A stretch of DNA of 64,000 bases, from NCBI GenBank assembly GCA_902632125.1, contig CACPBQ010000001.1:1-64000 (forward strand), read 5' to 3'. This DNA comes from Paracoccaceae bacterium. Lineage in GTDB: Bacteria; Pseudomonadota; Alphaproteobacteria; Rhodobacterales; Rhodobacteraceae. Below are positions 21,521-33,265 of this stretch, piece after piece (position 1 is the stretch's first letter; each line of letters opens with the position of its first letter). Both the position numbers and the translations under genes were made by a program. The notes below the pieces were generated by a model. That model did no database searches. It had not been told where the DNA came from and saw nothing but the letters and a program-made list of their open reading frames with translations.

Positions 21521-22438
21521 CTAGTAAATTTTTGGAACGTATAATTTATCTGGCAATACCCTTCGTTCGTAGTCAGGTTTAAATATACGTTCAGGTAAAT
21601 TTATTGGTTCATGCTGAATTTCTTTATATGGAATCATGGATATAATGTGCTCTATACAATTCAGGCGTTCTCTTTTTTTGTCGTCACCCTCTACAATATA
21701 CCACGGAGCTTCTGGGATATTCGTTCTAGAAAACATTTCCTCTTTTGCCTTTGTATAATCTTCCCAACGTATTCTACTCTCAAGATCCATTTGAGACAGT
21801 TTCCATTGCTTCATTGGATCATGGATTCTCATTAAAAACCTTATTTGCTGTTCCTCATCAGAAATAGAAAACCAATACTTTAATACCATTATTCCAGACC
21901 GAACCAGCATGCGCTCAAACTCTGGAACATCATTAAAAAATTGTTCAACTTGCTCTGCGTCAGCGAACTCCATAACTCTTTCGACACCTGCTCGATTATA
22001 CCATGATCGATCAAACAAAACTATTTCACCACCTGCAGGAAGATGAGGTACAAATCTTTGAAAATACCACTGAGATTTTTCTCTCTCAGTTGGAGCAGGC
22101 AGAGCAACAACTCTGGCAACTCTAGGGTCCATTCTTTGAGTAATGCGCTTTATAACACTTCCTTTTCCAGCTCCGTCGCGACCTTCGCATATTATTACTA
22201 ATTTTGAACCCGTTTCTTTTACCCAGTCTTGTAGCTTGATTAACTCAACCTGAAGACGCAAAAGGTTACGGTAATAAGTTGTTTTATCCAGCATATTGGG
22301 GTGCTTATCACGATAAACTTTTCGCATTTCTTCAGTTAAAGCTGGAGCATTAAACTCCTCTTCAAACATTTCGTCCAAAGTATCTTCCATTTCTGCCTCA
22401 ATCCAACTTTTTGTTTTCTTTTTCATTTTTAAGAACAC
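21521..22438 (-). CDS. ppk2: Polyphosphate kinase 2 family
   Basis: VIICEGRDGAGKGSVIKRITQRMDPRVARVVALPAPTEREKSQWYFQRFVPHLPAGGEIVLFDRSWYNRAGVERVM. Confidence 0.96.
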   Translation of the reverse strand: MFLKMKKKTKSWIEAEMEDTLDEMFEEEFNAPALTEEMRKVYRDKHPNMLDKTTYYRNLLRLQVELIKLQDWVKETGSKLVIICEGRDGAGKGSVIKRITQRMDPRVARVVALPAPTEREKSQWYFQRFVPHLPAGGEIVLFDRSWYNRAGVERVMEFADAEQVEQFFNDVPEFERMLVRSGIMVLKYWFSISDEEQQIRFLMRIHDPMKQWKLSQMDLESRIRWEDYTKAKEEMFSRTNIPEAPWYIVEGDDKKRERLNCIEHIISMIPYKEIQHEPINLPERIFKPDYERRVLPDKLYVPKIY

Positions 22439-22521
22439 TTTCTGGAGACTATCGACATTTCTAGGAGGTACTTCTTACATTGAATTTCAAACCAGGTCAC
22501 GGAAAAGTATAAATTTTGACA

Positions 22522-22980
22522 TTAGATGGGTAAAGCAGTTGTTTTAAAAACAGTACGTAAGGCAAAGGACGACTGCATCTTTGCGACACCAGGAAGTCTA
22601 GTAAGATACTGTCGATGAATTCTAGCAAAGTCTTCTGTACTTTCGGCAACAACTTTTAAAACATAATCTGCAGATCCAGCTGTAAGATGACATTCTAAAA
22701 CGTTTGGAATGCGAGCAACTTCTTTTTCAAAGGTGTCTAAGACTTCATCAGCTTGAGCCGATAGTGTAATTTCAACAAATACAGTTGTAGGGACACCCAT
22801 TTTTTTTGCATCCAAAAGCGCCACATATTCCTTTACAACTCCTTCATCTTCTAACTGCTGAACGCGTCGATAACACGCGGACTGAGACAAATTTATTTTA
22901 TCCGCCAATTCAGCGTTGGAAATTCTTCCCAGTTCCTGCAAAACTTTTAGAATTCGTTTATCAATTTCATCTAATTTCAT
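22522..22980 (-). CDS. Lrp/AsnC-family transcriptional regulator
   Basis: LDEIDKRILKVLQELGRISNAELADKINLSQSACYRRVQQLEDEGVV. Confidence 0.95.
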   Translation of the reverse strand: MKLDEIDKRILKVLQELGRISNAELADKINLSQSACYRRVQQLEDEGVVKEYVALLDAKKMGVPTTVFVEITLSAQADEVLDTFEKEVARIPNVLECHLTAGSADYVLKVVAESTEDFARIHRQYLTRLPGVAKMQSSFALRTVFKTTALPI

Positions 22981-23034
22981 GATGTGAGTTTACTTACTAA
23001 ATGCAAAAATCAGAGCAGAACAACATTAAAAGTA

Positions 23035-23472
23035 CTAAATTTTTCCATCTAAAACATACTTTAAAATTTGAACTATTTGTGCTGGACTTTCAACGACGGC
23101 TAAAGCCGCGGCATCCACTTCCTTAAGAGCATGTTGATGCTCATTGCCGTGCATCACAATCAACGATTTACCTAAAGCTGCAGCAAAACCAGCATCAAAA
23201 GCTGCATTCCATTGCTTATATTTCTCACCAAATCGTACTACGACAATATCAGCATCCATAATACCTTTTCGAGTGCGAATCGCATTGAGTTTTGCACCCT
23301 TATTGTCATGCCAGAATTTATCTGGCTCTTTTCCCATAATCATCACGCCACAATCGTCGCTCAGTTCATGTTCAGTTACTGGCCCCTCAAAAGAAATATC
23401 TAGACCTTCAGAACTGGAGATTATCTCATTCCTCCAATCTGTATGGATTTCACCCGATAAATAAACACGCAT
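23035..23472 (-). CDS. YtoQ-family protein
   Basis: MRVYLSGEIHTDWRNEI...GPVTEHELSDDCG; KYKQWNAAFDAGFAAALGK. Confidence 0.88.
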   Translation of the reverse strand: MRVYLSGEIHTDWRNEIISSSEGLDISFEGPVTEHELSDDCGVMIMGKEPDKFWHDNKGAKLNAIRTRKGIMDADIVVVRFGEKYKQWNAAFDAGFAAALGKSLIVMHGNEHQHALKEVDAAALAVVESPAQIVQILKYVLDGKI

Positions 23473-23481
23473 TTTTTTCTC

Positions 23482-25881
23482 CTAGGTTCGTAAAAAGCCA
23501 CCAGTGGCGTCTTCCACCTTCTTAATTAACTTTTCGCTGAACTCTTCGATTTCTGCATCAGTTAGGGTTTTCTCAACAGGTTGAAGTCTTACAGTTAACG
23601 CAATCGACTTTTTTTCATTGCCGAATTCTTTGCCAACAAATTCATCAAAAACTCTTACATCTTTTATTAATTGTTTATCTACTCCAGCGGCAGCAAAAAC
23701 TAAATCTGAGGCTGCTATTTTATTATCTACAATAAACGCAAAATCACGTTCAACGGCCTGTAAATCAACTAAATCAAGTGCTGAGCGCGCCGTACTCTTA
23801 TTTCTTGGAACTGGTATTGAATTAGGCCAGATTGTAAAAGCGGCAGCTGGACCCTTAACATCTAATTCTTTCAACAATTTTGGGTGTATTTCTCCAAAAA
23901 CTGCAAGAATAGTTTTTGGACCCAAACAAATACACCCATGTCTCCCCGGATGCCACCAACTACTTCCTCCTCTTCTAATTTGTACTTTTTTAGGTGCACC
24001 TAATGCAGCTAGTGTAGCCTCAACGTCAGCTTTTACATCAAAAATATCTATATTTCTTGTTTTACTGTGTACATTTTTCTGCGTTGCGTGGCCTACTAAT
24101 AAACCAGAAATTTGAAAATCCTGGTCATTCGGCTCCCCTCCACCAAATACTGGGCCAGCTTCGAATAAAGCAATATCGGAGAATCCTCTAGCTTGATTTC
24201 TGGAAGCTGCCTTTAACAAGCATGGCAAAAGGTCGGGCCTCATATGACTCATGTCAGTTGAAATCGGATTTTGAAGTTGGGTAACTTCAGTACCTCCTCC
24301 AAAAAGTTTTGCAGAACGAACATCGATAAAGCTATAAGAAACGCATTCATTATAACCTAGGGAAGCAATGCTTCGTCTAGCTAGCTGTTCACGTTTCTGA
24401 GATATATTCAAAACTGGTTTTGAAATTCCCTCTTCTTTTTTTGGTAATGGAACACCCTTTAGATTTCCTAAGGAAGCGACCCGAGCAATTTCTTCAACAA
24501 TATCTGCGTCACCCAAAACATCAGGCCGCCAAGAAGGTACATGTGCTTGATCACCTTTCACGACAAAACCTAAATCCTCCAAAATCTTTACCTGTTGATC
24601 CTCTGGAATTTCCATGCCCACAAGCGATTGAACTTTATTCGCATCAAATTTGTAAAATCTTGAGGTGTCAGGAATATGTCCGGCTTTAACTAAATCTGAG
24701 GCTTCTCCACCACACAACTGGAGGATCATCTGAGTTGCAGCTTCAATACCTTTTGGCGTCCATGCTGGATCGATACCTCGTTCAAAGCGATATCTGGCAT
24801 CAGAGTTAATCTTTAGATCCCGGCCAGTGTAAGCTGTTCTAATAGGATCGAAATATGCCGCTTCTAAAAATACATTTTTAGTTTTGTCCGTACAGCCAGA
24901 ATGTAAACCTCCCATAATTCCACCAAGGCTTTCCACTCCATTCGAGTCTGAAATCACAGTCATACCAGGTCTAATCGTATAACCTTTTTCGTCTAGCCCA
25001 GTAAATTTTTCTCCACCGGTCGCTTGATGAATTTTTAATTTATTTCCAATTATTTTATCTGCATCAAAGACATGTAGTGGGCGATTTTGATCATATGTAA
25101 AATAATTTGTAATATCGACTAGCACAGATATAGGACGTAATCCTATGGCTTTCAAATAATCCTGCAACCATTCTGGAGATTGTCCATTTTTAACTCCTCT
25201 AATAAGCCGGCCAAAGAATACTGGCGTATTATCAAAGCAGCCTTTATCAATTTCTACCGAAATAGGGCAAGGGAAACTCCCTTTAACTGGATCAACATCA
25301 TTATCTAGTAATTTTCCTAAGCCACGAGCAGCTAGATCTCTTGCTATCCCACGGACACCAAGTGCATCAGGTCTATTTGGGGTAATCGCAATCTCTATAG
25401 TAGTATCAACTTTTGAAGGTTTGTTGTCTGCTAACCAGTCAACAAAACTTTTGCCAACTTCTCCCGACGATAATTCAATAATACCATCATGTTCGTCACT
25501 CAATTGCATTTCTCGCTCGGAACACATCATCCCATAGCTTTCAATGCCACGAATTTTACCAACGCCTATTGTGGTATCTATACCCGGAACAAAAACACCA
25601 GGCTTGGCGACAACGACCCATATTCCTTTTCGCGCATTTGGCGCACCACAGATTATTTGAAGCTCACCTTCATCAGTCTGCACCTGGCATACTCGTAACT
25701 TATCCGCATTTGGATGCTGCTTAGCACTCAGCACTTTACCAATTGTGAACTTTTTTAAAGTCTCGGCTGGATTTTCAACATTTTCGACCTCAAGTCCCAA
25801 ATCCGTTAAGGCCGTGAGTATTTCATCTAAATTAGCAGACGTTTCCAAGTGTTTCTTCAACCAAGATAATGTGAACTTCAT
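23482..25881 (-). CDS. pheT: Phenylalanyl-tRNA synthetase beta subunit
   Basis: MKFTLSWLKKHLET..., tRNA-binding domain, ITPNRPDALGVRGIARDLAA. Confidence 0.97.
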   Translation of the reverse strand: MKFTLSWLKKHLETSANLDEILTALTDLGLEVENVENPAETLKKFTIGKVLSAKQHPNADKLRVCQVQTDEGELQIICGAPNARKGIWVVVAKPGVFVPGIDTTIGVGKIRGIESYGMMCSEREMQLSDEHDGIIELSSGEVGKSFVDWLADNKPSKVDTTIEIAITPNRPDALGVRGIARDLAARGLGKLLDNDVDPVKGSFPCPISVEIDKGCFDNTPVFFGRLIRGVKNGQSPEWLQDYLKAIGLRPISVLVDITNYFTYDQNRPLHVFDADKIIGNKLKIHQATGGEKFTGLDEKGYTIRPGMTVISDSNGVESLGGIMGGLHSGCTDKTKNVFLEAAYFDPIRTAYTGRDLKINSDARYRFERGIDPAWTPKGIEAATQMILQLCGGEASDLVKAGHIPDTSRFYKFDANKVQSLVGMEIPEDQQVKILEDLGFVVKGDQAHVPSWRPDVLGDADIVEEIARVASLGNLKGVPLPKKEEGISKPVLNISQKREQLARRSIASLGYNECVSYSFIDVRSAKLFGGGTEVTQLQNPISTDMSHMRPDLLPCLLKAASRNQARGFSDIALFEAGPVFGGGEPNDQDFQISGLLVGHATQKNVHSKTRNIDIFDVKADVEATLAALGAPKKVQIRRGGSSWWHPGRHGCICLGPKTILAVFGEIHPKLLKELDVKGPAAAFTIWPNSIPVPRNKSTARSALDLVDLQAVERDFAFIVDNKIAASDLVFAAAGVDKQLIKDVRVFDEFVGKEFGNEKKSIALTVRLQPVEKTLTDAEIEEFSEKLIKKVEDATGGFLRT

Positions 25882-25915
25882 AAATGTTTCCTTACATAAA
25901 CAACATACAGTCTAC

Positions 25916-26989
25916 TTATTTGGAGAGGCCTGCATGAAGGTTTGGTTGATCAAGTGCAGAGAAGCCATAATGGCGAAGCCATCTTAAGTCACTGTCAAAA
26001 AATGCACGTAAATCAGGAACCCCATACTTAAGCATTGCAATTCTGTCTATACCCATACCAAAAGCAAAACCCTGCCAAAGATTTGGATCAATATTTCCTG
26101 CTTGCAAAACTTTAGGATGCACCATTCCAGAGCCTAGTATCTCAAGCCAATCATCACCTTCGCCTACTTTAAGCTGCCCTTTATCCCATGAGCATCGAAT
26201 ATCAACTTCTGCAGATGGCTCTGTAAAAGGGAAATGCGAAGCCCTAAATCGAAGCTCAACATCGCTTACTTCAAAATATGCTTTTACAAATTCTTCTAAA
26301 ACCCATTTCAAATTAGCCATTGATAACGATTTATCAATTGCCAAGCCTTCAACCTGATGAAACATCGGAGTATGTGTCTGGTCGTAATCAGCTCTATATA
26401 CACCACCCGGACATATCACTCGCACCGGAGCACCACTATTTTCCATCGTTCTAATTTGTACTGGGGATGTATGAGTACGTAAAACATTAGGAGCTCTATC
26501 ATCATTTTCTGACCTAGACATATAAAAGGTATCCATCTCTGCTCTCGCAGGGTGATAACTAGGGATATTCAACGCATCAAAATTATACCAGTCTGTTTCT
26601 ATCCTGGGACCTTCAGCTACGGAAAAATCCATACCGGCAAATATGCTTATTACCTCTTCAGTTACTTGAGATATTGGATGAATAGTACCACTGGGCCTTT
26701 CTCGAGATGGTAAAGTGACATCTAGCCATTCTGATTTCAGTCGTTCATTTAGAATTGAGTCTTCCAGAGCTTCTTTCTTTGCAGAAACAGCACTTAAAAT
26801 TTCGTTTTTCAACTCGTTTAGTGCAGGTCCAGCCACCTGTCTTTCTTCAGGTGACATTTGACCTAATTCACGCATTTTTAGACTGACTTCACCTTTTTTA
26901 CCAAGTGCAGCCAACCGAACTGTTTCTAGAGCAGCTTCGTCATTTGCAGCAGCGATTGCTTCAATGTACTTATTGCGTAAATTTTCCAT
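25916..26989 (-). CDS. pheS: Phenylalanyl-tRNA synthetase alpha subunit
   Basis: [58 protein letters not shown]. Start chosen at MENLRNKY. Confidence 0.97.
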   Translation of the reverse strand: MENLRNKYIEAIAAANDEAALETVRLAALGKKGEVSLKMRELGQMSPEERQVAGPALNELKNEILSAVSAKKEALEDSILNERLKSEWLDVTLPSRERPSGTIHPISQVTEEVISIFAGMDFSVAEGPRIETDWYNFDALNIPSYHPARAEMDTFYMSRSENDDRAPNVLRTHTSPVQIRTMENSGAPVRVICPGGVYRADYDQTHTPMFHQVEGLAIDKSLSMANLKWVLEEFVKAYFEVSDVELRFRASHFPFTEPSAEVDIRCSWDKGQLKVGEGDDWLEILGSGMVHPKVLQAGNIDPNLWQGFAFGMGIDRIAMLKYGVPDLRAFFDSDLRWLRHYGFSALDQPNLHAGLSK

Positions 26990-27121
26990 GCTTACTCTCC
27001 AATGCACTATTTTTTGTGCTAATGGAATAAAAAGACGGCTTCAAGTCACCATTCAAATTAACTTACAAAGAGTTTAGCTTTTCTGCTAATAGCAAGTATC
27101 AATCAACCAAATATCTATTCG

Positions 27122-27484
27122 TTAAGATAATGCTGATTTAGCTTGATCAACAATAGCATTAAATGCAGTTGGTTCGTGCACAGCTAAGTCAGCAAGTACC
27201 TTTCGATCGACCTCGATACCGGCCAAGCTAAGACCATTTATAAATCGGCTGTATGTCAAAGTTTCATCATGAGCTCGAACAGCAGCGTTAATCCGCTGGA
27301 TCCAAAGGCTACGAAAATTTCTTTTTCTATTATGACGGTCACGTGTCGCATATTGGTTCGCTTTATCGACCGCCTGCGTAGCTACTTTAAAAGTATTTTT
27401 CCTACGCCCATAATAGCCTTTCGCTTGGTCAATTATTTTTTTGTGACGTTTGTGTGTTGTTACACCACTTGTTACCCTAGACAT
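27122..27484 (-). CDS. rplT: 50S ribosomal protein L20
   Basis: [45 protein letters not shown]. Confidence 0.97.
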   Translation of the reverse strand: MSRVTSGVTTHKRHKKIIDQAKGYYGRRKNTFKVATQAVDKANQYATRDRHNRKRNFRSLWIQRINAAVRAHDETLTYSRFINGLSLAGIEVDRKVLADLAVHEPTAFNAIVDQAKSALS

Positions 27485-27501
27485 TGACTAAGACCTCCCG
27501 A

Positions 27502-27702
27502 CTATCTTGCGTATGGCATCATGCCTTTAATGATTTTCTCATCAGCAGCACAAAGTGTAGTTGTTCCTCGCGCGTTACGAATGAACTTAGTAGTACGTTT
27601 AATCATTCCATGGCGCTTACCCGCCTGAGCAGCCTTTACGCGTCCGCTAGCAGTTACTTTAAACCGCTTTTTACAGCTAGACTTAGTCTTCATCTTAGGC
27701 AT
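27502..27702 (-). CDS. rpmI: 50S ribosomal protein L35
   Basis: [37 protein letters not shown]; start corrected from the longer ORF. Confidence 0.96.
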   Translation of the reverse strand: MPKMKTKSSCKKRFKVTASGRVKAAQAGKRHGMIKRTTKFIRNARGTTTLCAADEKIIKGMMPYAR

Positions 27703-27820
27703 TTTCCTCTCCTTTTGAACAGGTTCGCTTAAAATACAACTCGGCATGCCAATTGGGCCGGAAGTATACTTGAAGCGTCCATATAAACCGTTGTTTTGAA
27801 ATTCGCAACCTACTTTTTGG

Positions 27821-29266
27821 CTACTCGGGATCCATCGCATAAATCATGCGTTCGTTACAAGGAGCGACCCTCAAAATATTAGTTGTACCAGTAATATTAA
27901 AGGGAACACCTGCAGTAATTACAACTTGTTCCGTTTCATTCGCAAGTCCTTCTGCTAATGCTGCTCTCACAGCACTAACTACGGCTTCCTTAAAACGAGT
28001 TTTGTTACCAGAAAGTACACAATTTGTACCCCAGGTTAAAGCGAGCCGTCTTGCGGTCTCTATTTCAGAAGATAAAGCTATTATAGGTACTCGTGGCCGC
28101 TCCCTTGCTGTTAACAACGCAGTAGTACCGGTTTGAGTAAAGCAACAAATAGCTTTTATATCGGTGGTTTCAGCTATTTCTCTAGCAGCTGAAACAATCC
28201 CGTCGGCTACTGAGTTTCTCTTAGCTCTTCTGGACGCCTCCATTACCTCAGTATAGGTTGGATCACTCTCTACTTCGATAGCAACATTATTCATTGTTTC
28301 AACGGCTAGAACTGGAAATTGACCAGCCGCGGACTCAGCTGAAAGCATTATAGCATCTGAGCCCTCATAAATTGCAGTAGCGACATCAGACACCTCCGCA
28401 CGAGTAGGCATTGAACTTTCAATCATACTTTCCAACATTTGAGTAGCTACAATTACTGGTTTTGCTGCTGCTCTGCATTTTCTTACTAACCTTTTCTGAA
28501 TTGGTGGGACATTTTGAACGGGCAGTTCTACGCCCAAATCTCCCCTTGCAACCATCACGCCGTCAGAAACCTTTAATATGTCATCAAAGCTTTTAACTGC
28601 TGACGGTTTTTCAATTTTCGAGATAACTGATGCTCTACCCGCTATAAGGTTTCGCGCCTCGACAATATCTTCAGCTCTTTGAACGAAAGATAGCGCTAAC
28701 CAATCGATGCCTAAGTCACAAATAAAATCTAGATCAGCACGATCCTTTTCAGAAAGTGCGGCCAGTGGCACAATAACATCGGGGACGTTTACGCCTTTTC
28801 TATCGGAAATTTCGCCGCCATTTAAAACTAAACAATCGGCAAAGTCTTGGCCACACTTTTCGACCATTAATTTTATTTTACCATCATTTATTAATAAATG
28901 AGCTCCTTCATGCAAAGCTTGAAAAATTTCTGGATGTGGTAACTGAACGCGATCTTTTGTTCCTAGTTCATTTTTCAAATCTAACCTAAAATTCTCATTT
29001 TCAGAAAGTTCTTCAACTCCATTTTTAAATGTGCCCACTCTTAATTTCGGCCCTTGCAAGTCTGCTAAAATCGCGATTGGACTACTCAGCTCAACCTCTA
29101 TCTGTCTAATTATTTTATGTCTTTCAGCTATTTCATCGTGAGATCCATGACTCATATTTAATCTGAAGACATCCGCTCCAGCTAAGTGCAGATCTTTGAT
29201 TGTGTCATAATCACTGGAAGAAGGACCCAAAGTGGCTACAATTTTGATATTACGCTGTCTTCTCAT
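27821..29266 (-). CDS. pyk: Pyruvate kinase
   Basis: [70 protein letters not shown]. Confidence 0.97.
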   Translation of the reverse strand: MRRQRNIKIVATLGPSSSDYDTIKDLHLAGADVFRLNMSHGSHDEIAERHKIIRQIEVELSSPIAILADLQGPKLRVGTFKNGVEELSENENFRLDLKNELGTKDRVQLPHPEIFQALHEGAHLLINDGKIKLMVEKCGQDFADCLVLNGGEISDRKGVNVPDVIVPLAALSEKDRADLDFICDLGIDWLALSFVQRAEDIVEARNLIAGRASVISKIEKPSAVKSFDDILKVSDGVMVARGDLGVELPVQNVPPIQKRLVRKCRAAAKPVIVATQMLESMIESSMPTRAEVSDVATAIYEGSDAIMLSAESAAGQFPVLAVETMNNVAIEVESDPTYTEVMEASRRAKRNSVADGIVSAAREIAETTDIKAICCFTQTGTTALLTARERPRVPIIALSSEIETARRLALTWGTNCVLSGNKTRFKEAVVSAVRAALAEGLANETEQVVITAGVPFNITGTTNILRVAPCNERMIYAMDPE

Positions 29267-29396
29267 GCTGTGATCTTATCCTCAGTCAATACTTTATAGT
29301 ATTTAAGTGTTAGCCAGACATTTCTGGCACTTGTCTTGTTTTCTGTTTATCATGGCAACTTAAGTAATTACCAGCTTTCTAAAATTAAAACTATTT

Positions 29397-30158
29397 ATGA
29401 ACTACAGACCGTTTGAAATTTTTGAAAATAAATCCAAAACACCTTGGGTCATTATTTGTGATCATGCCTCAAACGTCGTTCCCGAAAGTGTTGCAAAAGG
29501 CAGTTTAGGCCTCGATAAACCTGAGATGAATAGACACATCGCTTTTGATATTGGAGCAAAGAACTTAGCTGTTGAATTAGGCAATATTTTAAATGCTCCA
29601 GTTATTTGCTCAAATTTTTCAAGATTGGTAATTGACCCAAACCGTGGAGAAAAAGATCCAACTTTAGTCATGCAGTTATATGATGGAACAATAATTCCAG
29701 CTAATAAAAATATTGAAAAAACAGAAATTCTAAGAAGATTAAACCTCTTTTACAGGCCCTATCATGATGCAATAGAACAAGTATTAGCTCGCCTAGAAAA
29801 TCCAATAGTTGTTTCAATCCACTCGTTTACGCCACAATTGAAAGGAAAGAAGAAAAGGCCTTGGCAAATTGGTTTATTAGCTGCCAACGATCGTCGTCTT
29901 CATGATGTCCTCCTTCGCTGCCTCAAACAGGAACAAAGCCTTTATATTGGTGATAACCAGCCTTACGTAGGAAAATTACCAGGTGATACAATAGATCAGC
30001 ATGCAATTAAAAAGGGAAGGCTAAATACTTTAATTGAAGTTAGGAACGATTTAATTTGTAATAATGAAAATCAAAAAAAATGGGCCGCGATTATTGGGAA
30101 AAAGTTAAAACAAGCAAAGGATCTTTTAGATGGACGAAGCTTTAAAAACAAAACTTGA
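29397..30158 (+). CDS. N-formylglutamate amidohydrolase family protein
   Basis: WVIICDHASNVVPES; DIGAKNLAVELG; SIHSFTPQLKGKKRPW-type motif. Confidence 0.92.
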   Translation: MNYRPFEIFENKSKTPWVIICDHASNVVPESVAKGSLGLDKPEMNRHIAFDIGAKNLAVELGNILNAPVICSNFSRLVIDPNRGEKDPTLVMQLYDGTIIPANKNIEKTEILRRLNLFYRPYHDAIEQVLARLENPIVVSIHSFTPQLKGKKKRPWQIGLLAANDRRLHDVLLRCLKQEQSLYIGDNQPYVGKLPGDTIDQHAIKKGRLNTLIEVRNDLICNNENQKKWAAIIGKKLKQAKDLLDGRSFKNKT

Positions 30159-30444
30159 GGCATCTGCATTCAGAGCATTACGGGAACATTTAATGGTAGA
30201 AAGAACAGATGTTCAAAATATTGACCTTATGAATCTGGCTGGATTTTGTCGCAACTGCTTATCCAGATGGTATCAAGAAGCGGCGTTGGAAAATGGTCTG
30301 GAAATGAGTAAAGAAGAAGCTCGCGAAATTTTTTATGGGATGTCGATGGAAGAATGGAAAACAAATTATCAGACAGAGGCTAATAAAGAAAAAGAAGACA
30401 GTTTTAAAAGTGCATTTTCAGAAAATGTAAAATTAAAAAATTAA
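30130..30444 (+). CDS. DUF1244 family protein
   Basis: FRALREHLMVERTDVQNIDLMNLAGFCRNCLSRWYQEAA. Confidence 0.9.
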   Translation: MDEALKTKLEASAFRALREHLMVERTDVQNIDLMNLAGFCRNCLSRWYQEAALENGLEMSKEEAREIFYGMSMEEWKTNYQTEANKEKEDSFKSAFSENVKLKN

Positions 30445-30468
30445 CCTTTGAAAACGAATGTCTTAGAC

Positions 30469-31809
30469 CTATTCACTTTCCTGAAACTTTTTTGCTTTGA
30501 TATTTTGCAATAATGGTAGAATTTTCGCCATGTCTGGCCCACGCTCCCTTCCGGTAAGAGCAAGCCGGAGAGGCATAAAAAGCCCCTTGCCCTTGCGGCC
30601 AGTGAGTTGCTTAACTTCTTCGGTCCATTTCGACCAAGTAAATTCATCGAAAGGCCCAGTTGGTAAAACAGACAAAGCTTTTTTAACAAATTCTTGGTCA
30701 ACTTCTGCTATCACTGGCTCCGCACCTTTGGAAAAAATATCCCACCAAACCGATAAGTCATTCAAAGTATCAATATTCTCGCGTGTAATTTCCCAGAAAG
30801 ACTGAGCTAAATTCATTGGTACACCTAAAGAAGCAAGATTTTGTTGGATGTCACTTAAGTTCAAAGTTTGAAGATATCGATGCGTTAATGGGTAAAGGTC
30901 TTTTTCATCAAATTTAGTGGGAGCTGACCCAAAGATTGAAAGATCAAAGTCTTTGGCAATTTCGTCTAATGTTAAACGAAGCTCAACCGGCTGGGAAGAT
31001 CCTAATCTTGCCATTAAACTGCACAAGGCGGCCGGCTGAATACCTGCGTCTCTCAAATCTTTCAAGGCTAACGTGCCCAGCCTTTTGGATAAGGCCTCTC
31101 CGCCGGGACCAGTCAAAAGAGAATGGTGAGAAAAGTTTGGAATGTTACCACCCAAAGATTTAATCATTTGAATTTGTGTTGCGGTATTTGTAACGTGGTC
31201 TGATCCACGGACTACGTCTGTTATTCCCATTTCTATATCATCAACTACAGATGCAAGTGTATACAGATATTGACCGTCTGCTCTTATTAAAACAGGGTCC
31301 GAAACTGATGCTGCGTCGATAGAAAGATCCTTCAGAATTCCGTCATTCCATTCAATACGATTTCGTTCTAACTTAAACCTCCAGTGACCATCACCACGAT
31401 CACTTCTAAGTTTTGACTTTTCTTCATTTGATAAAGCCATTGCCGCACGGTCATAGACTGGTGGTTTGCCCATATTAAGTTGTTTTTTACGTTTTAAATC
31501 CAATTCTGAAGGGGTCTCAAAACATTCATAGAGCAAATCAATAGAACGAAGCTTATCGGATGCAGAATCATATAAGTCTAATCTAGATGACTGATATTCA
31601 ATGCGATCCCATTCTAGACCTAACCACTCTAAATCTATCTTAATCGCTTCGATATATTCCTGCTTAGATCTCTCTTGATCAGTATCATCAATCCTGAGAA
31701 TAAAAACACCATTACTCTTCTTAGCAAGAAGATAGTTCATTAGAGCCGCTCTCACATTTCCTACGTGCAATAGGCCCGTCGGCGAAGGAGCAAAACGCGT
31801 AATTACCAT
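30469..31809 (-). CDS. gltX: Glutamyl-tRNA synthetase
   Basis: ITRFAPSPTGLLHVGNVRAALMNYLLAKK; LSKRLGTLALKDLRDAG (KMSKS-type). Confidence 0.96.
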   Translation of the reverse strand: MVITRFAPSPTGLLHVGNVRAALMNYLLAKKSNGVFILRIDDTDQERSKQEYIEAIKIDLEWLGLEWDRIEYQSSRLDLYDSASDKLRSIDLLYECFETPSELDLKRKKQLNMGKPPVYDRAAMALSNEEKSKLRSDRGDGHWRFKLERNRIEWNDGILKDLSIDAASVSDPVLIRADGQYLYTLASVVDDIEMGITDVVRGSDHVTNTATQIQMIKSLGGNIPNFSHHSLLTGPGGEALSKRLGTLALKDLRDAGIQPAALCSLMARLGSSQPVELRLTLDEIAKDFDLSIFGSAPTKFDEKDLYPLTHRYLQTLNLSDIQQNLASLGVPMNLAQSFWEITRENIDTLNDLSVWWDIFSKGAEPVIAEVDQEFVKKALSVLPTGPFDEFTWSKWTEEVKQLTGRKGKGLFMPLRLALTGRERGPDMAKILPLLQNIKAKKFQESE

Positions 31810-32015
31810 TAATCATCTCCTGATTATGTTGCTTTTTCATAAGTCCCAGAAATTGTCCAGCACCCAAAAATTTAGAACTATTTAAAATTTATTAATTTAG
31901 CCTCCTACTAATAATTGGGTTTTTATTAAAAAGTCATATACTCCATTAGCCATTATGTGTTTTTTATGAGTTATTTTATGGTGGATCATAAAGATATTCG
32001 TTGGTTATTTGAATT

Positions 32016-33263
32016 ATGAAGCGTGAGATGAAACCAATTGTTGTTATCGGAGCGGGCATCGTAGGTGTGTCGACAGCTCTCTGGCTCCAAAAGCAAGGCA
32101 AAGAAGTAATTTTAATTGATAAAGCACTTCCTGGAAATGGCGCAAGCATGGGTAATGCGGGCTTGTTGGCCCAGTGGGCAATGGTTCCCGTTAATGTTCC
32201 TGAACTTTGGAAATCAGCTCCAAAATATTTACTAAGTAATTCATCACCAATTTTTTTTAGATGGCGCTATTTTCCAAAATTACTACCCTGGTTAATAAGA
32301 TTTATGGCAAATGCTACTGAAAGCCGTTCAAAAAAAATTATTGAGAACCTAACACCCCTCGTTCAGGACTCTGTCGATCAACATAAGAGTTTAGTAAAGG
32401 GTACATCAGCAGAAAAATGGTTACGCGACAGCAAATTCAGTTACGTATATAAAACGCATGAAGCGTTTAAAGCCGACGACTATGGATGGAAAATAAAATC
32501 CGAGTATGGATTTAAACCAAATGTAGTTTTGGGCAGCCATGTCCGCGATGAGGAACCAATCCTTTCACCCAGCATCGAATGCTTAGCTGTCCTAGAAGGT
32601 CAAGGACACATAACTAATCCGCTAGGATATGTGACAGCATTATTTGATGTATTCCAAAGAAATGGTGGAAAGTTCATTAAAAAGTCCGTTAAAAACCTCA
32701 ACATTTCAAATGATCATGTTTATTCAGTTCAATTGGAAGATGAAGAAATATTTTGCCAAAAAGCAGTCGTCACTTCCGGTATTTGGTCTAAAAATCTTAT
32801 TAAAAACTTGAAAATAAAAGTTCCTCTTGAAACAGAACGCGGTTATCACGTTGTTTACGAAAACCCTTCTATAAAGCCACGCAACCCCATGATGATTACT
32901 GAAGGTAAGTTTGCCGTCACTCCAATGACTACTGGGTTGAGGTGTGCTGGCACTGTCGAATTAGGAGGTTTAAACGCATCAGCTTCGAGACAACCGGTAG
33001 ATTTTATAAAAAAGGTTAGTCGGAAAACTTTTCCCGAATTAAAATTTGACAATATATCAGAGTGGATGGGCTTTAGGCCAACATTACCCGACAGCCTTCC
33101 CATGATTGGAGAGATTGATAATACTGGTATTTTTACTGGTTTTGGACACCAGCATATTGGGATGACTTCAGGACCGAAAACCGGTTATATTTTAGCACAG
33201 TTAGTCACCGGTAATAAGCCAAATTTGGATATAAGCGGATACAGCCCAAAACGCTTTGGATAA
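32016..33263 (+). CDS. FAD-dependent oxidoreductase, D-amino-acid dehydrogenase (DadA)-like
   Basis: PIVVIGAGIVGVSTALWLQKQGKEVILIDK; GMTSGPKTGYILAQLV C-terminal FAD motif. Confidence 0.9.
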   Translation: MKREMKPIVVIGAGIVGVSTALWLQKQGKEVILIDKALPGNGASMGNAGLLAQWAMVPVNVPELWKSAPKYLLSNSSPIFFRWRYFPKLLPWLIRFMANATESRSKKIIENLTPLVQDSVDQHKSLVKGTSAEKWLRDSKFSYVYKTHEAFKADDYGWKIKSEYGFKPNVVLGSHVRDEEPILSPSIECLAVLEGQGHITNPLGYVTALFDVFQRNGGKFIKKSVKNLNISNDHVYSVQLEDEEIFCQKAVVTSGIWSKNLIKNLKIKVPLETERGYHVVYENPSIKPRNPMMITEGKFAVTPMTTGLRCAGTVELGGLNASASRQPVDFIKKVSRKTFPELKFDNISEWMGFRPTLPDSLPMIGEIDNTGIFTGFGHQHIGMTSGPKTGYILAQLVTGNKPNLDISGYSPKRFG

Positions 33264-33265
33264 AT

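Noticed and set aside
23618-24115. 165-aa + strand ORF inside pheT
   Set aside because: Antisense to pheT; sequence is low in recognisable motifs and consistent with a shadow ORF.
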